Source of the DNA: a virus
IMG/VR virus record: IMGVR_UViG_3300020201_000009
Coordinates: 1 to 64,000 of that record
DNA: 64,000 nucleotides
Reading direction: 5' to 3' (one strand)
Below are positions 48,001-55,224 of the stretch, in pieces. The translations under genes and the position numbers were made by a program. Within the stretch, counting starts at the first letter, position 1; every line of letters begins with the position of its first letter. The notes under the pieces were generated by a model that saw only the letters and a program-made list of their open reading frames with translations, ran no database searches and was not told the DNA's origin.

Positions 48001-48115
48001 ATTTGCCAGTTTTCTGTAAATAGGTGAGAACATTTTTTGTGTTCTTGCCAAAGCCTGTAAATAGCTTTGAATAGTTGCTATTATATAATACCCTCTTCTT
48101 GCGCAATTCTGCCAT
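45071..48115 (-). CDS. Giant glycosyltransferase: GT4 + DUF4214 + GT9 fusion
   Basis: 1014 residues. Residues 1-440: GT-B fold GT4-type transferase with the E-x7-E region in C-E-L-P-C-V-E-A-A-A-A-E near 335. Residues about 458-518: DUF4214 (F-L-T-T-L-Y-K-E-I-L, then H-W-V-N-Q-I-K-N-G). Residues about 535-820: GT9/heptosyltransferase-like (E-S-I-G-D-I-I-L near 540; H-I-G-P-D-S-W-Q-T-H near 731). The last ~190 residues are unassigned. Two transferases in one chain could add two successive sugars. Preceded by no Shine-Dalgarno sequence. Confidence 0.8.
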   Translation of the reverse strand: MAELRKKRVLYNSNYSKLFTGFGKNTKNVLTYLQKTGKYELLEYAAQMQANNPDLQQLPWKAHGALPFTPPEIQVLNSDPAKAQRAAYGEYFVEKVVSEFRPDVAFFVEDAWGIGFNTGKNFWGKISSVFWATHDSIPLIAKEDATKTKHYWTWSDFARKEFHKQGKEYQHVKTQYPLVDLSGFYNLGEQKKREIRAKYNISPDTFIIGDVFRNQLRKLTVTNGMEGFALFKKQNPKAKAILLLVTNFGEGWDIMRLATQYGVNHKDIWTAYVSSESSEYVVHPFAGNDQTCPFSGKEKSLHTVSVGKGVTEEQLNELYNIMDVFSHPATSGACELPCVEAAAAEKIILTADYSYGEDIIELNKGSLGFDWAKYTEFGTHFIKSSPYPSSIAKMFTKVYEMPPKKREELGKKSREWAKQNYDLEVNGKKIEEFIDSLPFVDWEMVKLEAEEKNQNFPFPQDLSEYDFLTTLYKEILKLDEGPEGHGRLHWVNQIKNGMTRQQVHNVFINVAIEENNKHKSFDFNSLVDWSRPNKRALFLIKESIGDIILCTSLFESFQKKYPNVDLYVMCEQKYFEVLEGNARIFKVLPYIQHFEQEMFAIGAGQNKEKALFQYYFHPAIHTQRQLSYLSYSNLIETYSRSTALQVGSIEIEESYFPNIEGNYITFQNGSGQQSKNYDYMNEVLDILSPLLKVNNIRMIQLGGKEDSPLKHCEHFQGKTTIRQAYHLLRHGMCHIGPDSWQTHVAGFLGKPLVSLYGSTSISAHGPAWKNPSKTFLLESHRNNRVPSYSQEHPKTINKIPPENVINAILEIFNGPNKFQRKSYLIGEAYNQTVIEWVPDLNVSPQFLNGQALICRMDYHFSEENLSGALQTRPVSIITDKPININLLTSFRKNVVGVTVEVRDGSVLEFVKNLKSAGIKYKLYNKTASQEEISSIRLTYFDIGNIERFSVKSYKNFVEESAEYQNTDYDLLLDILSSDNRKLLYRSNKYLLSNGNIYLIKSGLDSKSTCARLRT

Positions 48116-48165
48116 ATGTTACCCAATACTATCTATTTTACATAAAAAAACAACAAATATGGACA

Positions 48166-48191
48166 ATAAAAAACCCGGTTATTACACCGGG
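48166..48191 (-). terminator. Rho-independent terminator after the SSB gene
   Basis: On the - strand a CCCGGT/ACCGGG stem (48174-48179 with 48186-48191) is followed by six T residues. It ends the SSB transcript upstream of the giant glycosyltransferase gene. Confidence 0.85.
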
Positions 48192-48226
48192 GATTTTATA
48201 ATCAAAATACAGATTAATTATTCAGT

Positions 48227-48931
48227 TCAAAAAGGAACATCTTCATCATTTACTTCGACCTCTGTTGAAGTATTAGATGATGTGTCCGCCGCTACATCGG
48301 CTTCGTGAGTCGGTTTAGAGACCCCGACTGACTTAGCAGTCTTCCCGTTGACCGCCGTAGCAACGGCCTTGAGTTCTGTTAAATAGAAGCTATTTAATTC
48401 ATCGTATTCCTTTGAGACGATCTGACCCTTCGAGTTTTTTACCGGGAGGGGTTGTGGAAGTTCATCTTGGGTAAATTTACCCTTGATAAAATTTCCAGCT
48501 TGAAAAAATCCAACATTGGAATACATTTCACCATTCTTACCCTCTTTCTTATAAAGAGTGATTTCGATATCGTGAAAGTTTTCTAGTGCTAGAAGACAAT
48601 TGAAGATATTTCGACTAGAGAAACTCATACGATTCTCTACAAGATAAGTTTCCTTTGCAACCTTGTCTGTGAGGAACAATTTTACAATATCATAGGGCTT
48701 ACCTTCATATTCTCCAGTGTCAAAGGTGATTCTTGTTAAATCACCAGAAACAGCGTACTCAATATTGGGAGACGATTCCCATTTACCATCTACATTCTTT
48801 TCTCTAACCTGAAAACCATTGGGCATTAAAGGGATGTCCTTTTGGGTTTTTGCATCCTTCAACTTGTTAATGATCTTCAGAATCTTTAACTTATATTCAC
48901 TCTGACCTTGATTTTTTCTTCCTAGTGCCAT
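48227..48931 (-). CDS. Single-stranded DNA-binding protein (SSB-like)
   Basis: 234 residues. The body is beta-rich, as in an OB fold, and the C-terminus is a low-complexity linker ending in D-E-D-V-P-F, matching the acidic D-D-x-x-P-F tip with which bacterial SSBs recruit repair and replication proteins. It protects replication intermediates and supports the annealing-type module encoded downstream. Its own promoter motif and 5' hairpin suggest separate regulation. The fold assignment is by pattern; the C-terminal tip is the strongest evidence. Confidence 0.75.
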   Translation of the reverse strand: MALGRKNQGQSEYKLKILKIINKLKDAKTQKDIPLMPNGFQVREKNVDGKWESSPNIEYAVSGDLTRITFDTGEYEGKPYDIVKLFLTDKVAKETYLVENRMSFSSRNIFNCLLALENFHDIEITLYKKEGKNGEMYSNVGFFQAGNFIKGKFTQDELPQPLPVKNSKGQIVSKEYDELNSFYLTELKAVATAVNGKTAKSVGVSKPTHEADVAADTSSNTSTEVEVNDEDVPF

Positions 48932-48969
48932 TTTATTTTACTTTTTCGATTTTTATTTTACTTTTGCAA

Positions 48970-48987
48970 ATGAGCTGTTAAGCTCAT
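48970..48987. promoter_or_regulatory. Perfect 7-bp inverted repeat in the SSB leader
   Basis: ATGAGCT-GTTA-AGCTCAT lies between the AGTGTAT motif at 48994-49000 and the SSB start at 48931, so it would form a hairpin in the 5' leader or be a binding site for a dimeric regulator. Autoregulation by SSB is one possibility. Confidence 0.6.
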
Positions 48988-48991
48988 AATT

Positions 48992-49004
48992 TAATACACT
49001 AATA
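48992..49004 (-). promoter_or_regulatory. Phage promoter motif AGTGTAT before the SSB gene
   Basis: The complement of 48994-49000 reads AGTGTAT in the context TTATTAGTGTATTAAAT, 63 bases before the SSB ATG. A very good match to the shared motif. Confidence 0.55.
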
Positions 49005-49013
49005 ATTTAGTTT

Positions 49014-49280
49014 TTATTCAAAATCCGAAAATTTCTTAGGGATCTTAATCCACTTTTGCGGTCTATATTTTTCGAACTTAACTGATTTATTATTAGTAAT
49101 CTTATCCGTGTACCAAAATGCGTCATATCCGCGCTTAACTTTACGTGCAGTAGATATAAGAACATTCTCCATGGCCCGATCATTGGATGGAAAGGGTTCG
49201 TGAAATGCTCTTGAATACGACTCTTTCAAATCGTGAATTATAGTTGTAATATTTTCTCTACCGTCTCGTGCTTTTTTCAT
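49014..49280 (-). CDS. Small basic protein, function unknown
   Basis: 88 residues, basic, with a helical N-terminal half and Trp/Lys-rich C-terminus (F-W-Y-T-D-K, then P-Q-K-W-I-K-I-P). It is preceded by the cleanest host-type promoter in the window, which suggests early expression. No family recognised. Confidence 0.55.
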   Translation of the reverse strand: MKKARDGRENITTIIHDLKESYSRAFHEPFPSNDRAMENVLISTARKVKRGYDAFWYTDKITNNKSVKFEKYRPQKWIKIPKKFSDFE

Positions 49281-49294
49281 CTGGTACGAGGGCC

Positions 49295-49323
49295 ATTATA
49301 AGAAAAACTTTGACGAATGTCAA
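49295..49323 (-). promoter_or_regulatory. Canonical sigma-70 promoter TTGACA-N17-TATAAT
   Basis: On the - strand TTGACA (complement of 49318-49323), exactly 17 bases, then TATAAT (complement of 49295-49300). It is a perfect consensus promoter 14 bases before the start of the 88-residue gene and overlaps the stop of the upstream gene. Confidence 0.85.
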
Positions 49324-49751
49324 GTAAGTTTACGTTGCACATTTCTTGACCGATTTTGAGCCCGCTCCGAAAGAGATATCTTAAGTTTTTTTAATTTTTC
49401 TTGAGCCAGTTTTTTCTTCTTAACTGGATTAACAATTCCAGTATCCCTTTCTATTTGATCATCATGTTTTTGTTTAATGGGATCAATACCTTCTTTTTCG
49501 GCTCGCCTAGAGGAAAATTCGGAAGAGCGTTCCCATAGTTCTCCGAAATTTCCCCCGTTTTTGTTGGTAACTTTTACGAAATCCTTCGAGCTATATGGAT
49601 CTGATTTTGTATCTTTTGAGGCTTGTGGTACTGTATAAATTCTTTTCCATATAACTTTGGTTTCATCAATATAAACTTTATCGTCTTTCATATGAAAGAA
49701 GATATCTTTCGTTTCTCCGCTAAGAGGATCTTCGAATAAATAATAAGGCAT
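49320..49751 (-). CDS. FmdB-like small protein without zinc ligands
   Basis: 143 residues. The N-terminus (P-Y-Y-L-F-E-D-P, then D-E-T-K-V-I-W-K-R-I-Y-T-V-P-Q-A-S) follows the layout of phage proteins related to FmdB zinc ribbons, and F-G-E-L-W-E-R-S-S-E-F-S matches their second conserved block. The usual cysteine pairs are absent. The C-terminus is basic. Encoded between the glycosyltransferase and the 88-residue gene. Function unknown; phage relatives are often found in structural or regulatory clusters. Confidence 0.5.
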   Translation of the reverse strand: MPYYLFEDPLSGETKDIFFHMKDDKVYIDETKVIWKRIYTVPQASKDTKSDPYSSKDFVKVTNKNGGNFGELWERSSEFSSRRAEKEGIDPIKQKHDDQIERDTGIVNPVKKKKLAQEKLKKLKISLSERAQNRSRNVQRKLT

Positions 49752-49766
49752 TAATAAATTTTAGGT

Positions 49767-50843
49767 TTAAACACCTCTAATAGCCGAATTATTAGATATA
49801 AGAGTATTGAAAGTATCGGCATAGGTTAAATAGCCAAAAGATCTTTTAGGTCCGGGGGCGGCGAGGGCTTGCTTTAAAACTTCAACAAATTCCTTTTCGT
49901 CCCAATCAAAGAAATTACCCTGATTAAAATCGGCACCGGGATGGAAGAAAATATTATCGTAGGCCGGAAATTTAGCGTTAGGTTTTACGACCCAAGAATT
50001 TTCGTTGTTAAAGTAATCTTTGTAGGCATGAGCATCCAAAGATACGATTTTTTTACCTAAACAAGCAGCTTGATAAACTGGTAAATCTCTACCTTCCCCG
50101 CCCGACATTCCTAAAAATACATCGCAGCTGTTTAGAAAATCATTGTATTCCGCGTTCTTAGGCATCGCTGGCATCGAAGGGAAATTATAAGGTCTGACTC
50201 CATTAAAAGTATGATGGAGAATTTTTGCATTGTCTTCTGGATTGAAGAAAGGATTGTTAACGGCGGCATGGATGGCATATTCCCCATTATTACCAAATTC
50301 TTTTTGAAGAACCCGAAGAATCTTTTGGGTTCTTTTGCGATTCTCAAATTTCCCCCCTAATCCGATAACCTTGACATCTTTTGGATATTTTCTACTGTTG
50401 ACTTCTTTAAAGTTATGAGTGTCAAAACCTAATTCTAAAAATACTACGTTCTTTAAACCATAAGATTCGAATACTTCCTTAGTGAAACTAGAAGTCACCC
50501 AAACCACGCTTTGCTGGGATAAAATATTGACCTCAGTCGGAGTCAGGGTATCGGTTTCATGGAAGGTGATTAGCTCTTGGTTGTTAGAAAACGATTCTAG
50601 GGAACCATTGATATGCCAAAGCTTGATTGTTCGAAAGGCACGAGAGTGATTCTTCATGTGACTCGTAATCTTGCTATTCACCCATTTTTCAAATTCCTGA
50701 TCTGGAACTTGAGCTGCCATTGATACGTTACCAATAGGAATAATTGTACAATCTAAATTTTTCTTATAAGCTTCACGTAGTAAAGCGATTGATGTTTGAC
50801 CCAGACTTAAGTCGTTAATTGGGAAGTGGAAAGTGACTGGCAT
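49767..50843 (-). CDS. GT4-family glycosyltransferase
   Basis: 358 residues, GT-B fold. It has an N-terminal Rossmann part, a G-L-G-G-K-F-E-N-R-K-R-T segment near 163-174 beginning the C-terminal domain, and M-S-G-G-E-G-R-D-L-P-V-Y-Q-A-A near 245-260 that contains the nucleotide-sugar binding acidic pair. It would transfer a sugar from a nucleotide donor to an unknown acceptor. The start overlaps the stop of the sigma-like gene by one base. Confidence 0.8.
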   Translation of the reverse strand: MPVTFHFPINDLSLGQTSIALLREAYKKNLDCTIIPIGNVSMAAQVPDQEFEKWVNSKITSHMKNHSRAFRTIKLWHINGSLESFSNNQELITFHETDTLTPTEVNILSQQSVVWVTSSFTKEVFESYGLKNVVFLELGFDTHNFKEVNSRKYPKDVKVIGLGGKFENRKRTQKILRVLQKEFGNNGEYAIHAAVNNPFFNPEDNAKILHHTFNGVRPYNFPSMPAMPKNAEYNDFLNSCDVFLGMSGGEGRDLPVYQAACLGKKIVSLDAHAYKDYFNNENSWVVKPNAKFPAYDNIFFHPGADFNQGNFFDWDEKEFVEVLKQALAAPGPKRSFGYLTYADTFNTLISNNSAIRGV

Positions 50844-51400
50844 TAAATTTCATTATGAATTTTTTCTTCTATTTTCTTTAGGTTGCGTATGTATATCATT
50901 CTCGCCCCTTGTTTTGTAATATTATAAAGTTTGGCAATTTCTGGCCAAGTTGTTTTTTTGAGACTACAATGTCTTAGTTCAAATATTTCTTGGAACCTTT
51001 TGTCATCTATATTATGAAATTCAGATTGAATGTAATCAATTAATTGTTTATCGTTACAGGTTTCTTTATCCGATAAATTTTCCAATCCAGAATCTTCAAC
51101 TTGTATAATACCTTCGTTATCATGAAGTAGTCTCTGGCATTGCCAACGAATATTTTGTCCAATCCAACTAGAAAATTTCATTTTCCGATCTGGATTGTAG
51201 TTCATTGCATAATTGTAAATATTATACATTTTATGTTCAAGTAACTCGTCTCGTTCAATTTTAGGAACGTAAGTATATTGATTTACGATATTTACATAAA
51301 TACCGGTATGACGATTTACTAATTCTAAAAGAGACGCGGAATCTTGTTTAGATTTAATCTCTTGAATCAATTGATGATCATTAACTTCGGCTGGAAGCAT
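50843..51400 (-). CDS. Second sigma-70-like factor
   Basis: 185 residues. Residues about 40-95 follow region 2 (D-E-L-L-E-H-K-M-Y-N-I-Y-N-Y-A-M-N-Y-N-P-D-R-K, then F-S-S-W-I-G-Q-N-I-R-W-Q-C-Q-R). Residues about 135-180 follow region 4 (F-E-L-R-H, then T-W-P-E-I-A-K-L-Y-N-I-T-K-Q-G-A-R, a helix-turn-helix). It lies in the operon with host-type promoters, so it may be made early and redirect polymerase to the AGTGTAT promoters. Assignment by pattern; compare the factor at 628-1305. Confidence 0.6.
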   Translation of the reverse strand: MLPAEVNDHQLIQEIKSKQDSASLLELVNRHTGIYVNIVNQYTYVPKIERDELLEHKMYNIYNYAMNYNPDRKMKFSSWIGQNIRWQCQRLLHDNEGIIQVEDSGLENLSDKETCNDKQLIDYIQSEFHNIDDKRFQEIFELRHCSLKKTTWPEIAKLYNITKQGARMIYIRNLKKIEEKIHNEI

Positions 51401-51671
51401 CGTCTTCTCTTTTAACTAAATTTTTAAATGCTAACTCGATAAATAAAACAACAACTGGTGAAGTTATAATAAAATGACCCGGGATAAGCAGGAAACTCCA
51501 AATTAAAATTGAGATCCAAAAAGCGCTACAGAGAGCACAGGTCGTACTATATGCTACCCATGGATTTAGATATCTATTTAAGCTCGTGCGGAAAAACGAA
51601 AGAAGGAAAGAGTGGTTATATAGAAAAAAGAAAAACCAAACCGAAAGACAATAAAAGATAAAAATTGACAT
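51381..51671 (-). CDS. Small membrane protein (DUF1360-like)
   Basis: 96 residues with three hydrophobic segments: about 3-25, 45-65 (containing C-A-L-C-S-A-F-W) and 66-90. The C-x2-C-x2-F-W pattern in a membrane helix is typical of small phage and bacterial proteins of the DUF1360 type, of unknown function. It overlaps the sigma-like gene by 20 bases. Not convincing as a holin. Confidence 0.55.
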   Translation of the reverse strand: MSIFIFYCLSVWFFFFLYNHSFLLSFFRTSLNRYLNPWVAYSTTCALCSAFWISILIWSFLLIPGHFIITSPVVVLFIELAFKNLVKREDDASSRS

Positions 51672-52109
51672 TTATTCATCGCCTTCTGGACTACCATCGG
51701 ACAAGCTTTGGTTTTGTAATAAATTATTAATCACAATACACAAAAACTGAATATCCTTATCTTGGATAGACATTTTATTGGTCATAATCGATCCATCTTC
51801 TAGTTCTCCTGAATAAGCGTTTACGATCTCCGCGACCGCATTTGCGGTTATCATAGAAATTTTCACGTTTTGACCCTCGGAGAAGATTGGATTGCTTAGG
51901 ACATAAATTGCCTTATCGCCATCAACTCCTAAGATTGCTTGACAGAAGTTAGACTCTTTTAGTTCTGACATTGCGAGTTTAACTAGTTCTAGTTTAATGT
52001 GTTCTTGTGGTTTACTAACAAGAACCTTCTTTAAATCTGTTGGTATTACAAATGTGTCGCAATCGATAAAATGTGCGACAATTTGGTTTCTAATTTCTAA
52101 TAGAGTCAT
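51672..52109 (-). CDS. Protein of unknown function
   Basis: 145 residues, mixed alpha/beta, with an acidic C-terminus. It is the first gene of the - strand operon and its ATG lies about six bases beyond the -10 element, so the message may be leaderless. It overlaps nothing and is followed immediately by the membrane protein. No family recognised. Confidence 0.55.
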   Translation of the reverse strand: MTLLEIRNQIVAHFIDCDTFVIPTDLKKVLVSKPQEHIKLELVKLAMSELKESNFCQAILGVDGDKAIYVLSNPIFSEGQNVKISMITANAVAEIVNAYSGELEDGSIMTNKMSIQDKDIQFLCIVINNLLQNQSLSDGSPEGDE

Positions 52110-52115
52110 TTACGC

Positions 52116-52146
52116 TTTATACTATTCAATTGTAAGTATAAGTCAA
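52116..52146 (-). promoter_or_regulatory. Host-type promoter of the - strand early operon
   Basis: TTGACT (complement of 52141-52146), then TATAAA (52116-52121) at 19 bases or AGTATA (52118-52123) at 17. The predicted start falls at or next to the ATG at 52109. Confidence 0.6.
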
Positions 52147-52149
52147 CAT

Positions 52150-53360
52150 TTTTTTTTTGTTAAAAGTGCATAGTAGTCCTATGTGGCGCAGACACAAAGA
52201 CTTATAAAGTTTATAGAACTCATAAACAGTTTAAAACACTTGGGGAAACTTTAAGTAAGATCTTAAAACACCAAATATTAGACGAAAAAGTCATTTTGCG
52301 GCAAGTGAAGAACTTACTACCGATAAACTTTAAACAACTCTTCGGAGCCATTCGTCCAGCCCTGCGGTCTGAACTCATGGAACCTTCGGTTCATTGAAAG
52401 GCAATTTACATTTGCCATTCATTGTACAGTTTCTAAGTTGTACATTTTCCTTTTACTCACCATTTAGAAAACATACAGTTATTAACTGTAAAGTCTAATA
52501 ATGTACAAGTCTAAAACGGTAGAGGAAACTAGAAGAAAAATGCCTTTATAATGAACCGAAGGTTCACAACGATTCTTTACTTTAGTAAAGATGAGTTGTT
52601 TGATTGGAAAACTTTACGGAATCTCGGACTTTACATTAGAATCTTTAGACTTACTAGACTCGCGTTGCTTCTCTAAGAATACTACCGTAAGAGATTTTTA
52701 ACAAACGCACTTTACAGAAAGGAAGATTAAAAGATTCTTTCTTTTTCAATAAGAGCACCGCCCGCAGGGTGGGGCTCGTTCTGCCCCGAAGGGCCATAAC
52801 CCCCCAATGGAGCCCTTTTACATCACTTTGATTGACTCAAAAAGTGCGTATTATCGGTTATTCTAACCTACCCAACGTGTGATTAACTACCGGGCCACAA
52901 TTATAGTCAAGGCATTGTCATGCTCAGGGTGATCCCGCTTTTCATCTATTCAAATTCTTTTAGGTTTCAACCGTTATGTCGTTCAGCATTTCTCATAATC
53001 CGACTCGATAACCTGTTTTGACAGATCGGGACTACAAGGCCAAACACGTATCTAACCCGAATGTGAGGGTGTTTTATCACATTCTGTATGAGAATCTTAC
53101 TAATCCGCCCCGAGTTAATTCTCGGTTTCCACGTCCCAAAGGGCTCCTGAAGGGTCTCGTGCATAGTATTTCTACGTTTAAAGTAACGCATTAAGTTTTC
53201 AACCCCAATGGCCGTCACATCTTGACGGTAGTTTGACTGTCACGCTTAAACTTGTGAAGGACTTTCAAAAGTTATCTGGCCCTCGCGCAGGGCTCTAATT
53301 ATAAAGTATTATGTTAGTTTACGCCAAAAAAGGTTAATTTTATCTCAGGCGCTCTTAACT
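52150..53360 (-). ncRNA. Candidate giant structured non-coding RNA
   Basis: About 1.2 kb without a credible gene but with at least a dozen near-perfect hairpins. Examples: CATAG/CTATG at 52169-52183, GAACC/GGTTC at 52380-52392 and 52553-52565, TACAGTT/AACTGTA at 52474-52490, a 12-bp interrupted stem at 52566-52599, GCCC-TTCG-GGGC at 52783-52794, GGTTA/TAACC at 52856-52868, AATGTGA/TCACATT at 53060-53083, CCGAG/CTCGG at 53110-53125, CCGTCA/TGACGG at 53212-53228 and GCCCT/AGGGC at 53279-53293. The C(UUCG)G orientation and a promoter at 53366-53394 point to the - strand. Size and style recall phage-borne GOLLD and ROOL RNAs, but no homology is claimed. Confidence 0.6.
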
Positions 53361-53365
53361 TTCAC

Positions 53366-53394
53366 TATAATACACATAATTTTTTGAAAGTCAA
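53366..53394 (-). promoter_or_regulatory. Host-type promoter of the structured RNA
   Basis: TTGACT (complement of 53389-53394), then TATTAT at 16 bases (53367-53372) or ATTATA at 17. It points into the hairpin-rich region and predicts a 5' end near 53359. Confidence 0.6.
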
Positions 53395-53507
53395 CACAGT
53401 TTGCGTTAAAACTTTTTCGAAAAACCGAATCCATAAAAAAGTTTGCATCTAAAACATGTTGACTTTTGCCGCGTTTTAAGGGAAAATCCCTTTTAAGAAC
53501 AAATAAA

Positions 53508-54404
53508 ATGAAAATTTTCTCGGATGGGGCAGACTGCCCTCAGTGTCAAAGATGGAGAATCGAACGGGGTTTCAAGAAACTCGGCCATCAAATAGTTCTT
53601 GATATCAGTAAAGCCGATTTGATATATATTAATAATCCTTGGTATGATTCTATATATAAAGTTAATATATTAAAAAATAAAGTTAAAATCATTTTAAACA
53701 TTTTAGATTTGGCCCCGCATCTTGGAGATGATTTTCCACTAGAAAAGTTAAAGAAGTGTTTAAAAATGTCAGATGCTGTTACATGTATATCTGAAACAGT
53801 CAGAGACGATTGCACGGAAAGACTTAACATAACACCCCATGTTATTTACAATCCAATCATGGATGTTTTTTTACAAAAAAATCCCAAACCAAGAAAATTT
53901 AGAGCCCTTGCATCGGGAAGATTGCTTGACCCCAATAAGAGATCGCATTTGGGACTAATGGCATTGCAGGTACTCGGCGTAAAATCAGAAGAAATCGCAA
54001 TTTGCGGCTCAGAATATCCCGGATATGGAGAAAATTTGGGCATCGTAGGGGTAGACACTTTAAGAGAATTGTATAACGAAGTCGATTTTGTTTTGGTCAC
54101 TTCCCGACATGAGGGCTTGGGCTTACAGGTTCCCGAGGCGATGGCGGCGGGGGCTATCCCGGTTATATGTAATGATCTTTCTACGAAGCAGGAATTTTTA
54201 CCATCTATTTATTTTCCAGAGTACGACGAAGTTTACCCAAATGTAATATCTTTGGTTCATTTCATTTCTCGGTATATGGGTAGTCAAGAAAATATGTTGG
54301 ATTTCAAATCTAGGATTTATACCTATTACAATGCCAAATTGGCACATAAATTTAGTGATATCGGTGTTGCCAAATCAATTCTAGACATTTATTATAAACT
54401 ATAA
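53508..54404 (+). CDS. GT4-family glycosyltransferase
   Basis: 298 residues from the ATG at 53508; the frame is open 14 codons further upstream to a TTG, but that stretch is not conserved-looking. GT-B fold with S-R-H-E-G-L-G-L-Q-V-P-E-A-M-A-A-G near 200-215, the E-x7-E motif of GT4. A C-P-Q-C pair lies near the N-terminus. First of four sugar-transferase genes in a row; the next begins 2 bases after its stop. Confidence 0.85.
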   Translation: MKIFSDGADCPQCQRWRIERGFKKLGHQIVLDISKADLIYINNPWYDSIYKVNILKNKVKIILNILDLAPHLGDDFPLEKLKKCLKMSDAVTCISETVRDDCTERLNITPHVIYNPIMDVFLQKNPKPRKFRALASGRLLDPNKRSHLGLMALQVLGVKSEEIAICGSEYPGYGENLGIVGVDTLRELYNEVDFVLVTSRHEGLGLQVPEAMAAGAIPVICNDLSTKQEFLPSIYFPEYDEVYPNVISLVHFISRYMGSQENMLDFKSRIYTYYNAKLAHKFSDIGVAKSILDIYYKL

Positions 54405-54405
54405 C

Positions 54406-55224
54406 ATGACAGCCGATTACATTTCCTCGTTAGTTAGTATCGTAATCTTAGACTATAAGAGACCGTTCGAAGCAGAGCTTCTTTTAGCCAGTCTTAAAAA
54501 ACATGCGCATTTTCCTTACGAACTCGTTTATGTAAGCAACGGGGGGGACCAAGGTTATGTACAAGAATTTTACAACCAAGGATTAATTGATATTTTAGTT
54601 CTTTCCAAAGAAAACGGCGGGACCGGGCTAGGTACTAGGTTGGGATTTAAAGCCGCATCTGGCGCATACGTAATGTATTTACAAGTTGACCAATGGTTAG
54701 GATCAGATATTTCGTCATTCGAAATCTCAGATATGGTAAATTTCCTCGTGCACCACCCAGAATGCTTCTATATCGATCTGGCTGGTAATCAGGGTCATGG
54801 CAATTACTCCGAAAGAGCGGGATTTCTAAATAGGGAGCGATATTTAAATATTCCAGAATTGGGAAAAGCATACGGAGGACCCGGTCCTTTCGCCCATATT
54901 CAATGGTCCGAAAATGGTGTTCAAGAGCATATTAAAAAGAATAATCTTAACATCGTCATTGGTCCCAAAGTTTTCGGAGACAATGGTAAAAATTCCGTTA
55001 GAGAATATCCTTGCGGTGGAATTTTAATGTTATCGACTGACGAAAAAAGACTAACTATTATTAAACAAATCAAAAAAAGGGCAGATTTTCCAAATTTGAA
55101 ATTAACAGACGCCGAGTGGGAACTAATTTTAGATGAAAAATGGATTGATGGTACAATTCCAGAGGGTCACAGGGATAGCAGTTTTGTTGCATGGAAAAAC
55201 GTGATTACGATTGCAAATTTGTAA
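54406..55224 (+). CDS. GT2-like glycosyltransferase
   Basis: 272 residues. GT-A fold: V-S-I-V-I-L-D-Y-K-R near 10 starts the nucleotide-binding sheet, N-G-G-T-G-L-G-T-R-L-G-F-K near 75 is a typical GT2 segment, and L-Q-V-D-Q-W near 95 occupies the place of the D-x-D metal motif but keeps only one Asp, so metal use may be altered. The stop overlaps the next start. Confidence 0.75.
   Translation: MTADYISSLVSIVILDYKRPFEAELLLASLKKHAHFPYELVYVSNGGDQGYVQEFYNQGLIDILVLSKENGGTGLGTRLGFKAASGAYVMYLQVDQWLGSDISSFEISDMVNFLVHHPECFYIDLAGNQGHGNYSERAGFLNRERYLNIPELGKAYGGPGPFAHIQWSENGVQEHIKKNNLNIVIGPKVFGDNGKNSVREYPCGGILMLSTDEKRLTIIKQIKKRADFPNLKLTDAEWELILDEKWIDGTIPEGHRDSSFVAWKNVITIANL

Noticed and set aside
51381-51671. 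Holin
   Set aside because: It is membrane-embedded but has a C-x2-C motif in a helix, lies in an early-type operon and has no endolysin nearby.
52740-52820. IscB/TnpB pseudogene in the non-coding region
   Set aside because: GC-rich hairpins suggested an IS end, but no RuvC or HNH remnant could be read in any frame, and the hairpins lack the TTTA loop.
52967-53218. An 83-codon - strand frame inside the hairpin-rich region
   Set aside because: It spans several perfect hairpins, has no recognisable motif and no neighbouring frames continuing it; RNA structure explains the DNA better.
53466-53507. TTG start for the glycosyltransferase at 53508
   Set aside because: The 14 extra codons lie across a GGGAAAATCCC hairpin and look unlike the family; the ATG at 53508 begins the typical M-K-I-F strand.
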